Shown here in pieces: positions 36,058 to 45,138 of a stretch of 64,000 nt of DNA (positions within the stretch are counted from its first letter, which is position 1; the number at the start of each line of letters is the position of its first letter). Both the position numbers and the translations under genes were made by a program. The stretch comes from G965216255 sp965216255 (GTDB lineage: Bacteria > Bacteroidota > Rhodothermia > Rhodothermales > Bin80). The stretch spans positions 930,001 to 994,000 of the forward strand of contig OZ244148.1 in the NCBI GenBank assembly GCA_965216255.1, read 5' to 3'. Below the pieces are notes generated by a model. That model did no database searches. It was not told the origin of the DNA and saw nothing but the letters and a program-made list of their open reading frames with translations.

Positions 36058-39000
36058 CTACTTAACCAGTACCATGCGACCCGTATCGATGTTAACACCT
36101 GATGCGGATTTCGCAATCACCTTGTACAGGTACGTACCCGAGGCCAGGTTTACAGCATTAACCTCTACCGCACGCTTCGAACCGGCTTCCATCTCCCGCG
36201 CCGGCAACGTCATTACGTTACGGCCCAGCATGTCGATGATCTGAATGGTCACTTCCGCAGTTTCGGGAAGATCAATCTGGATCCGTGTAGCCGGGTTGAA
36301 CGGGTTCGGGTAGTTGCCGTGCAGCCCGAACTCGTCCGGTAGTTCCTCCCCAGCGTCCACTGACGTGATCACGTCCGGGAAGAAGGTGCTGCCATCCTGC
36401 TCGACACCCATCATGGTTACACCTTCGGCTGAGGACTTGCCACTGCCGGATAGGTTAAGCACGAATGTCTGCTGGCGGAACTGCTGCAGCCTGAGTCGGA
36501 AGACGTCGATCTGACGATCATTGTTCGCCGTCGTGATCTCGAAGTTATAACCGCCCGGTGCAAGCGTGATATACTCTCCAACATCGTCCCAGTCGATGTT
36601 GTTAGCCAGAAGCTCCAGTACCTCGGAGTTATCGATGGGGTTGATAATCCGGATGTCCACCGGACCCAATTCGCGCGCCCCGTGAACAACGTAGAATTCA
36701 ACGCTGTTCTCATCCATGGCTCCCATCCGCACACCATCGACCACCTTTATGCTGACTTCCGAGCCGTCTCCGTGCACGATGACATTGTAATTGCCTTCAT
36801 CTTTGAAGCTCTCCGTCATAGACGCGATCGGATTGGAGTTGTCCGGATCACTAGCTGCAACGACTTCGATCGTGTGCTCGCCGCCTACCACGTTTGCGAA
36901 CTGCGTAGCTGACTGGAATGCCCAGTCATTACCAACGCGATTCCCATCCACGTAGACATCTACCGGCGTATCAGCAACGTTCTGAATGTACTGGACCTTG
37001 GCGAACCCACTGTTTACCTGAGGTATATTGATCGGGTTCTGCAGGAAGTTGGAGGCAATGCCGATGATATTGCACATGCCAACTTCTACGCCTTCTTGCG
37101 TCAGGTTCAGGACACCGTTGATGCGGTCATTGACGGCGAAAGAATTGTCATCCGTGTCCGTCTCATCATCCTCCAAATCGTATATACCGGCCAATCTGGG
37201 ATTCGACGGCGGCACTAAGAGATTCGTCAGGTCGCAATCCCACTGCACTAAACGCAAGCCCTTCGCATCAAACACGTTCGGAAGGCCTTCCGCGGCAACC
37301 CGAATGTTCGGGTCATGTGCCGGAATCTGGTTGAAGACGACGAGCCAAAACTGGTCGGCGAGTGCATCGAGCGTCAGCGTACTGCCCCCAACGCCGTCCA
37401 CGACCATGCCATCCTCAGGCCACTGAACCAAGTCAGCGGACAACTGCTGGACGTAATCCACCGTCGCTAGACGGGTGGCCCCGAGATCATCCGGGAACTG
37501 CAGGATCAGCGGCCGGAAGGAATCCACCATCCGAGAAGCCGTCTCGTCTGCGTTCGCAGAACCGACCGGGAACAGGTACCCGCCCGTAACCACACCGCCA
37601 CCAGCGTTGCCTTCGCCTACCGCACGGGCGATCGGCCCATTGACGTAACTATCACGGGATCCTAGCATAACTGTACCCGCACTGGCACTATTCCGGCCTG
37701 CCAGATCTGATTCAATGCCCGTATTGTACATGGTCCACATGAAGGTTTCGTCAACCGTATCAACGAGGCCACGCCGCAGCGTTAGTGTTCCATGCACGTT
37801 CTGCACAACGGGTCCGCCAAGCACGATACCCCCGGCGCCCTCGGCGCTCAGCGACTGCACGGTCACGGACCCGAAGTAGGCATCAGGATCCGCAGCATGC
37901 ATGACCGACTGCATTTCCGAACCGAAAAACGTGACGTCGCCGGAAAGGCCCTGCTCGCCCGGATCGTACTGCTCATCTTCTTCACATTCGCCCGTGCCAA
38001 AAAAGGAATAGTCTCCGCCTACCATAGTGCTGCCGGAAACAACATTGGCGCGATCGCCGGCACAGCCGTCGCCGTGGATGTACCTGTTCTGGTTACCTGG
38101 GGCCGCATCTACGGCCACGCTGAAGTCACCCGTCACGACGTGGGTGCCGCCTCCCAAGTTAAATGTGCCACTGGAAGGCAGCGTAGTCACGGTCCCGGCT
38201 GTATCCTCCACCGCCTCTTGGCCAAGCATGAACGCTCCATTCACATGCACTTCGCCGCCGTTGGCCATCAATGTGCCTCCCATCTGCATGTGCATCCCTT
38301 CCACACCCGGGCCACCTACGATTAGCGACTGCGGAATCGGCCGCTCATCCGTATTCAGATTTGCAGCATTAGCGGCAAGCGCAATACTACCATCCTCCTG
38401 GAGGAGCATCGAAGCAACAATAAGCACCTCCACCGTCGCATCAACTGCAACATTTCCATGCTGAACCGTCTGGGCCAGTAGGCCCACCATGTCGAGGTAC
38501 TTCTTCGTGTTCGACCCTACGCCGGCGGGAACGGTGTCACTGCTCATAATCGTTACGGTGCCGGCACCCTTCGTGTCGTCAAGCTTACGTTTGACGATAA
38601 CCGCTGGCAAGTCCCTACGGGCGCCCATGGTTGCCAGTGAAACCTCGGTGTCGCCGTTGCCCGCGAAATGAATAGCACCAGGCGTACGGCTTGCCGACTT
38701 GCTGGCCTGCGACCATGATTGCTTCATGCTCGCCAGATTCTTCTGCAATTCGGTCCGAACCCTGGCATCATCATTCGTGCGTATGGCACGCAGTCCATCG
38801 GCGATGGATTCAATGACATCCGTTTCCCTTTGCGCAGCGCCACTGGCGCAGCCCAGGCCAGCACCGCTATCGCAAATATAGCCGAGGGCCGTGACGGTAA
38901 TCTCCTGCGACGCATCTTCCGCTGAGAATACCACCAGATGCTGGCCAGCCAGATCCAGCGCGCCTCTAGTTACCAAGATATTACCGTCCACGCGCGAGAA

Positions 39001-41625
39001 ACCGGCATTCAGCATAATCGCCGGATTCGTCTCGCAGTGAGTTCCGTCAATTACAACGTTTGAAACATGCATCGGCGCCAATTCCGCTGTTGCGGCAGAC
39101 CGGAATGCATTTCCTGCCGTGCGGCTGCCCGCCTTGTAGGCCATGGTCAGCCCGTGGATCGCCGGATCATAACTCGCACCGCCGGGGAAGACCACACTAT
39201 TACTGGCATCCACGATGTCGCCGCTTCCGTGATGAACGATGACTCCCCTAGTCAAAGTCAAGGCTGTTCCTCCCGTATTCAGCATGCCATTTGCCAGGTA
39301 CAGATGTTCCTCGATAGTGACAGGCTCACCAAGCGTTACCGTTCCGCTAACGGACACTTCCAGGCTTGTAAGGGCTGTGGCCGTCTCTGGTTCGCCCGCA
39401 GGCGGCATGATTTCATCACCGGTCGTTATGTCGCCGGTGCCCGTGTAATGTATTGTCTTCGGACCGCCATCTGCCCCGGAGTAGGCCACGGTGCCGCTGC
39501 CCTTACTGAGGGAGCCACCGCTGCCAAGCTTAAGGGCGCCTATGGGTCCAATGATGAGCTTCCCGTCGGTCGTGATTTGGCCGGAATCTATCTCCAGCAA
39601 GCTGTTTACTGTGAGCGTTCCTCGATGGAGTAGGACTTCGGCATCACCCGTTTTTATTACGCGGACAGCCTCAAGAGACAAATTAGCCACTTCTCCTGTG
39701 GTGCGGACATCCTGGTCCAGATCGCCGGCAAATACGATCGCATTGCCCCTTCCACCCACGTCGCTCATGCCACAAAGGTTGTCAGGCATCTCCACATACG
39801 TCGCAGGGTGGGCAAGATCGAACATCGTCAGGCCATCGGAGATGACATCATCTTCGAAAGCGACGTCGTGAAAACGGTTGTGGGCTCCGAGTCTCACATA
39901 GGAACTACCTGTCGACTCAAAGGCGCCGAGCACTGAAGACATGATCGTGCCCTTCGTGTCAAGGTCCACCGTGGGACCATTTCCAGTGGACGGATCAGCG
40001 TCACCGCTGAAGTGGAGGCCTTCCCTGCAGGCGGTACCCTCATCTACATCTTCGGTATCCGGGTCGTCCACAGTATCAGTACCCGTGAGAATCACGTCGC
40101 CCACAATCCTAGCTGCACTGTAGATGAATACGCCTGCCGTGCGGCCATGCGCGGTCTCGTCTTCAAGACAGTCCGCCATGGGAATACTCGTGCTCCCAAT
40201 CGCACCGGCTATATTTGCGGCATCAGCAGGATCCACACCAGGCTCCACCCCGTTGATTTCCAGGTCTTCGCTTAGCGTCTGCAGCCTCCAGAACTCCGTG
40301 CGGGCATTGCCGTGATTACGGAAGCGACCATCAAATTGCGTCGTTTCCGTAAAGAAGAGGCCGCCGGCCCTATTAATGGACGTGCCGCCATCACCAACCT
40401 CGGGCACGGCAATACAGACGCCGCCCTGCTCCTCCTTCATGATGTCGAGCTCGAGCGTACCGCCACCGGTTATCTTGTAACAGTCACCCGCATTGTTGGC
40501 GAATCCCTGGCTCACGCTAAACCGGATGACCTTAATGCTGCCTTGTACATAAGCTGTCAAAACGAAGTCGTCCTCAATCTCGGTCGTCGTTTCCGGGTTG
40601 TCGCCCAGGTCCTCCTCTACCGCCGCCGTATACGCGGCAACTACACCGATGTCGATATTAGGACGGAGGGTTTCGCTGCACCGTGCAGCCTCACTCGGAG
40701 AATAATATCTAGTTCCGGAATCCTCCTCAGGACTATACTCATAGTCCTCAACGCCATTGTTGCATTCTGCATAAGCGGATGAGGCCGGATCCGTATCATC
40801 GGGCTCCCAGGTGACGGTGAAGGAAGGCGCATCCGCAGCGGGATTGCCTGCAGTGCCCGTAGTAGCCACCCCTGCGGCCTGCGGCCGCAACTCGAGGTGC
40901 TCGCTACCCTCAATGCTCGATCCCGCTTCGATCGACACGCCGCCATTCATTGTCATGGCCGTGGGTTCGATGCGCAGCCGGGCACTACCCATATCGAGCG
41001 TACTCCCATCTTCCACCGTGAGGCTTTCGGCAATAACGAGGCCGCCGGCGCAGCCACCTCGCGAAACCAGTTCCACTTCCACGTCGTCGATGACAGTCAG
41101 ATCCTGGGCGACGTATCCGTTTGCGGCGTTGCAGGACGTCAGTTTGAGCGTGAGGCTCCCCGATCCTCCAAGCGTTACCGCACCGAGAAGCGAATCTGCA
41201 GCCGAGATCACTACATCCACATCCCCTTCCAGGTACAGCCTAGTGCCACCTAAGACGGTCACCGTTGCGCCGATCGAGACATCCCCCTCAATGGCGATCA
41301 TGCCGCTCGTCACATCCTCGTCGTCTTCGTCATAGATTCCGATGAAAATGGCTTCAGAGATGCTGGCATCATCATCTAGCCGTGTCTTGGCGCCGCTTTC
41401 ACGAACGCGCACGAAAACAGTGTCGCCACCGCCAACATCATTGAGGCCAGAGTAAAGATCGCACGGCGCCTCTATCGTACAGTCCTCCTCCGACACCGTG
41501 GCGACACCTACGCCGTTTCGCTCGACATAGAAGTTTCGCCCCTGCGCCCAGGCGGTTGACGCGCCGATCATGACGAACAAGAGCAGCGTCGTCATGCTGC
41601 GCATAGCAGTGGTAAGGTGTTTCAT
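36058..41625 (-). CDS. Giant type IX-secreted surface protein with DUF4397-like and sorting domains
   Basis: The 1,855-residue protein has a signal peptide (residues 1-28, LLLFVMIGASTAWAQ). A very long acidic region follows, rich in short beta strands of the form LTVNSLLEIDSGQITTDGKL and VHVNGAFMLG, typical of beta-helix/adhesin folds. Near the C-terminus are two DUF4397-like segments (VQYIQNVADTPVDVYVDGNR, FYVVHGARELGPVDIRI). The end is a classical Por secretion tail: YPNPFNPATRIQIDLPE, IQIIDMLGRNV, LASGTYLYKVIAKS. It is probably displayed on or released from the cell surface. Cysteines are scattered in the first 700 residues. The gene is isolated, with its own terminator and a candidate promoter. 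Confidence 0.93.
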   Translation of the reverse strand: MKHLTTAMRSMTTLLLFVMIGASTAWAQGRNFYVERNGVGVATVSEEDCTIEAPCDLYSGLNDVGGGDTVFVRVRESGAKTRLDDDASISEAIFIGIYDEDDEDVTSGMIAIEGDVSIGATVTVLGGTRLYLEGDVDVVISAADSLLGAVTLGGSGSLTLKLTSCNAANGYVAQDLTVIDDVEVELVSRGGCAGGLVIAESLTVEDGSTLDMGSARLRIEPTAMTMNGGVSIEAGSSIEGSEHLELRPQAAGVATTGTAGNPAADAPSFTVTWEPDDTDPASSAYAECNNGVEDYEYSPEEDSGTRYYSPSEAARCSETLRPNIDIGVVAAYTAAVEEDLGDNPETTTEIEDDFVLTAYVQGSIKVIRFSVSQGFANNAGDCYKITGGGTLELDIMKEEQGGVCIAVPEVGDGGTSINRAGGLFFTETTQFDGRFRNHGNARTEFWRLQTLSEDLEINGVEPGVDPADAANIAGAIGSTSIPMADCLEDETAHGRTAGVFIYSAARIVGDVILTGTDTVDDPDTEDVDEGTACREGLHFSGDADPSTGNGPTVDLDTKGTIMSSVLGAFESTGSSYVRLGAHNRFHDVAFEDDVISDGLTMFDLAHPATYVEMPDNLCGMSDVGGRGNAIVFAGDLDQDVRTTGEVANLSLEAVRVIKTGDAEVLLHRGTLTVNSLLEIDSGQITTDGKLIIGPIGALKLGSGGSLSKGSGTVAYSGADGGPKTIHYTGTGDITTGDEIMPPAGEPETATALTSLEVSVSGTVTLGEPVTIEEHLYLANGMLNTGGTALTLTRGVIVHHGSGDIVDASNSVVFPGGASYDPAIHGLTMAYKAGSRTAGNAFRSAATAELAPMHVSNVVIDGTHCETNPAIMLNAGFSRVDGNILVTRGALDLAGQHLVVFSAEDASQEITVTALGYICDSGAGLGCASGAAQRETDVIESIADGLRAIRTNDDARVRTELQKNLASMKQSWSQASKSASRTPGAIHFAGNGDTEVSLATMGARRDLPAVIVKRKLDDTKGAGTVTIMSSDTVPAGVGSNTKKYLDMVGLLAQTVQHGNVAVDATVEVLIVASMLLQEDGSIALAANAANLNTDERPIPQSLIVGGPGVEGMHMQMGGTLMANGGEVHVNGAFMLGQEAVEDTAGTVTTLPSSGTFNLGGGTHVVTGDFSVAVDAAPGNQNRYIHGDGCAGDRANVVSGSTMVGGDYSFFGTGECEEDEQYDPGEQGLSGDVTFFGSEMQSVMHAADPDAYFGSVTVQSLSAEGAGGIVLGGPVVQNVHGTLTLRRGLVDTVDETFMWTMYNTGIESDLAGRNSASAGTVMLGSRDSYVNGPIARAVGEGNAGGGVVTGGYLFPVGSANADETASRMVDSFRPLILQFPDDLGATRLATVDYVQQLSADLVQWPEDGMVVDGVGGSTLTLDALADQFWLVVFNQIPAHDPNIRVAAEGLPNVFDAKGLRLVQWDCDLTNLLVPPSNPRLAGIYDLEDDETDTDDNSFAVNDRINGVLNLTQEGVEVGMCNIIGIASNFLQNPINIPQVNSGFAKVQYIQNVADTPVDVYVDGNRVGNDWAFQSATQFANVVGGEHTIEVVAASDPDNSNPIASMTESFKDEGNYNVIVHGDGSEVSIKVVDGVRMGAMDENSVEFYVVHGARELGPVDIRIINPIDNSEVLELLANNIDWDDVGEYITLAPGGYNFEITTANNDRQIDVFRLRLQQFRQQTFVLNLSGSGKSSAEGVTMMGVEQDGSTFFPDVITSVDAGEELPDEFGLHGNYPNPFNPATRIQIDLPETAEVTIQIIDMLGRNVMTLPAREMEAGSKRAVEVNAVNLASGTYLYKVIAKSASGVNIDTGRMVLVK

Positions 41626-41761
41626 GTTTGGAGTCCTCTACAAATTAGGTTGGTTGTACGATTATGCAGGTCCTGGTTCCCACCGAATCTTATTAGGGTA
41701 TATCCCGGTACCTGACTTTGAACACACAGTACTACACGCATGAGTACTCGTATGCGTAACG

Positions 41762-41769
41762 CAAAGATA
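41762..41769 (-). promoter_or_regulatory. Candidate Bacteroidota -7 promoter box
   Basis: On the minus strand TATCTTTG follows a T7 run and matches the consensus TAnnTTTG. TTGG lies about 23 nt upstream, slightly beyond the usual -33 distance. It would give a leader of about 130 nt ending in GAGGACTCCAAAC before the ATG at 41625. Confidence 0.45.
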
Positions 41770-41869
41770 AAAAAATATCAGATCGGTATGTGCCAATAAG
41801 AAATTGAGGCAAGTTGGCCTCACATTTAGTGCAGTGGGCGGAGCTCACACTGCCTGGTACTGGTCGCGC

Positions 41870-43345
41870 TTAAGCACGAAGTTGCGGGTTTGCCGGTCGG
41901 ACTTTTCGGTTACGATCTTCTGCGTAGCCTGAGGATCGTCCTAAGCTATTGATCCATACCTTCTTCGGGGGCATGGGTACCTTGGGCACGCCCCGAATGA
42001 ATCGCTCCGGTTCTCGGGTGTAGACTTCCTGCATGACGCGGGCGCTGGAAATATTGTCACATCTTGGGTCTAAAGGACGCTGGGGCATTGAGATGCGGAG
42101 TGGGTAAAAGGGCACAGACCTGTCTATTTCTACGGTATGCTCCCGCGGGATAGTTTTCACCACGTGTATGAGCAGCTTCGATCCTGACAGCTTCCGGCAG
42201 CTTGTCTCTGCCGCTTGGCATAGCTTGTAAACCTTCATAAGAATCGCATCCGGACTGCCGCAGCCGCTGATTTGTCGGGTACGCTTCCGTACGGTAGAAA
42301 ACGTGGATTCTGCGGGGTTCGAGCTCCGATGGCAGCTCCAGTGCGCCAGGGGAACTTGTAGAACGTAAGCAGCTCCTATTGATTGTCACGCAGACAGGCG
42401 ACGGCCTTCTCGCAGCCGGCACCGAAGAGCTCTTCAATCGTGTCGAGCGCCTCCAGCGCAGCCTTCCGCGCCGGTGCCGCAAACATGTCGCGCAGCTTCT
42501 GCTTTGCAGATGGATGCGGTTTCTTGGGCAGTTTGTTGAGCACGTTCCTGATCTTGTGAACTCAGCATCTCTGCTGCAGCGTGGAAGGGTACACCTCATT
42601 CCAAGGCCGCCCGGAAGCCCAGGCCTCCTTCTGCTGTGGTCACCTTCGAGGGTGTGCGTAGGCCTCGTTGCTTAAGGTCCAGCGAAAGCTCCTTCCACGA
42701 TAGGGTGCTTTCCCGTTCTCCATCCAGCAGCCCCGGGAGCTCTTTCTTGCCTGCCGGCGTAACTCCTATCATAACAAGCATACAGGGGCATCATGCGGAC
42801 CTTGAAATATATGCCGTCAGCGCTGAGGTAAACGAAGCGCTTGTCCGTTAAGTCCCGCTTGTTCCACTGCCGGTATTCTTACAGCCAGGCATCCTGAAGC
42901 CTGGCGACCGTGGACGCCGATAGTCCATCTGCTTGCGGCCCCAGTATGGCCAGCAACGCCAGAGAGAAGTCGTTGGTAGAAACACCCCGCAGATACAAGG
43001 CCCGGATGAGGGCATCTATCGAGGGACTGCGTCGCATGTAGCGCGGTAGTATGGCGCTAGTGAACGTAGCCCTTCCCGAGGGACGCGGATATGGGGGCGC
43101 TTGATTCTTAACGGGCCCGCACCGGTGAGGATTACTCTTTCCGGCTGGTGGCCATTGCGTTTGACCACACGATGGCCATTTTCATCGCGTTGGTCCGCGT
43201 GTGCGTGTATATACTCATCGGCTTCCGCCCCCAGGCCAACCTGAAGCATGCGCCGCGCGGCATCGCGTACCATCTCGCTCAATGCACTGAAGGCATCCTT
43301 CTTGGTAACCAGCGGGTGGACGTTTGACACTGTTGAGTCAGTCAT
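41870..43345 (-). pseudogene. IS256 (mutator)-family transposase, heavily decayed
   Basis: Reading the minus strand from about 43345, the N-terminus is clear (SNVHPLVTKKDAFSALSEMV, YIHAHADQRDENGHRVVKRN, GHQPERVILTGAGPLRIKRP). It is followed in changing frames by mutator blocks: FVYLSADGIYFKV-like sequence, KIRNVLNKLPKKPHPSAKQK, DMFAAPARKAALEALDTIEE and the C-terminal TPQNPRF segment. At least three frame changes and several stops. It interrupts the IS21 remnant on its 5' side. Ends not resolved. Confidence 0.8.
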
Positions 43346-43399
43346 AAGACGTGGTCTGAATATGCCCCTCGGGGGCGATGGATGTAATCCCCGCAAGGA

Positions 43400-44339
43400 T
43401 GCGCCATAGCACCTTCAGACCCGACATGTGACAGTATTTCGCGCTCCTCTTTGAAGCGCTCCTGGCGCTCCGCATTCAGCTGCCCAAACAGCTTCTCGAG
43501 AAAGGCCTCGTAGGCCTGCCGACTCTCGAAGTCGTTGCTGCCACGAAGGATGAGCTCGTTCTTCATGGCCCGCTTCAGACGGTGGTGCCGCTGTTCAACC
43601 TTCCCGTTCTCATGTGGACTCGCCGGCTGCGTATGCCGCGAGTCCATCCCGTAGTGGCGCAGCAGTGCCTGATAGCGTTCGGTGAAGTCTTCACCGCTCT
43701 TGCGCTTCAGGTTGCGTACCGCACAGCTCATCGAAGGATGCAGCCAGGGCGCACCTGCACAGCATGCTGCAGGCCTTCCGAGAGTGCCTCGAAGCTCTCC
43801 GACCTGCAGACCGTGCCGGCCTCCCAATTGGAATATGCCAGCACAAAGTGATACAACAGATGCAGGGACGGCTCCCCCTGCATCGTTACCTCCAGTTCGT
43901 TGAGGCAGGTGAGGCCAGACTGCGCACGCTCCCCGGGGGGCATACTCCTGGTCGAAGTAGACCTCGTCTGGCGATCGCCGATCGCCAGGGAGCTCCCTCT
44001 ATGGCCTTCCACTGCTTTACGCGCCGCTGCAGCGTACGCAACTGGCCCTGCTGGAACTTGCCCGGATGTCGGCGCTGCAACTCGCCAAAGAGCGCCTTCA
44101 CCTCGGCGCCGGGATTGACTTCCAGAAAAGCCCTGGCTTCATCCCACACCTCCGCGGACGGATCCTTGCGCGTGCGCCATGTGTGGGGCTTCTTTGTATC
44201 GCTCGGCACCTTGCCCAGACGCACATATTTGCGCGCTGTAGCCTGGCACATGCCAGCCTTGGCCGCTGCCGCTGTTATGGGGTACATCCTTTTTCACGAC
44301 CAACTTGAAAAGAAGATGGACCTGCTCATCGGTAACCAT
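43400..44339 (-). pseudogene. IS21-family IstA-like transposase, decayed and truncated
   Basis: The start MVTDEQVHLLFKLV at 44339 changes frame after ~17 codons to ITAAAAKAGMCQATARKYVR, PHTWRTRKDPSAEVWDEAR, ALFGELQRRHPGKFQQGQLR. It changes again to LNELEVTMQGEP, HFVLAYSNWEAGTVCRSESF, and again to SPHENGKVEQRHHRLKRAMK and FLEKLFGQLNAERQERFKEE. This is the IstA order (HTH, then integrase core). The C-terminus is lost where the IS256 remnant begins. No IstB ATPase gene was found. Confidence 0.8.
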
Positions 44340-44597
44340 CTCGGACGTGGATTGGCTGGAACAATTCGCCCATCCACGCCCAGAAACACCTTAAGTCCCA
44401 TTTTATTTTTATTTGTCGCCGCTGTCGTATCTAAATGTCGCCAAACAGCGTGCGTGTAAGATACGAATCAGACCAACTGAACACTGTGATCATTATATTA
44501 ACTGCACACAACATTCATTTATCGACGACTTACCGGTCCTATTCGCCTTGCTGCACGCCAGTTACGAAAACACAGTCCTCATATTACCGTCGAAGTC

Positions 44598-45118
44598 ACG
44601 GGGCCAACGCCGATTTTGTCCAATCACTCGTGAAAGCCGAGCCCTCCGAATGGTCGTCGCGGTAGAGTTGCACATCACCAAGTTCGAACTTGAAGAGCGG
44701 GCCGCCATTGCCTCCAGGAGCTCACGCTTTATCCGTGCACGACGGTCTATCTTGTCGTACTCTACCTATAGGCGGAAGGCAAGCTGCACTCCTTCTAGCT
44801 CCACGTCGACCTCTTGCTTTGCGTCTCCAATTCCTGCCATCTGGTTAAGGATGAAGAAGGGAGAGCATCCCGGTCTGTGACCCCACAGCGACCTTCGAGC
44901 AGTCTGCGCTAAGCGTACACGACATCGGATACCGCGGTTTTTCCCGCACCGCTCTGCCCAACGAGCTGTGTGATTTCCCGAAGGCGTAACTCGAAGTTCA
45001 GAAGGCACTTGTAGTTGTCGGCGTAAATGCGCTTCAACTGCACAGGATCTTCCGCGGACGTTTCCTGGAGCGGAGCCTGGATACTCTCCTGCCCCAGTAG
45101 CAAGGGATGTCTCCACAT
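44598..45118 (-). pseudogene. AAA-family ATPase N-terminal fragment, frameshifted
   Basis: VQLKRIYADNYKCLLNFEL followed by a P-loop (LVGQSGAGKTAVSDVVYA) is the N-terminus of an OLD/RecF-like AAA ATPase. A stop comes after VVYA. The sequence then continues in other frames as DVELEGVQLAFRL, YDKIDRRARIKRELLEA and LFKFELGDVQLYRDDHSEG, up to TSDWTKSALAP near 44605. The rest of the protein is missing. The intact relatives are often defence-associated ATPases. Confidence 0.75.
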
Positions 45119-45138
45119 TCATCTCGCTGGTTCGCCAA

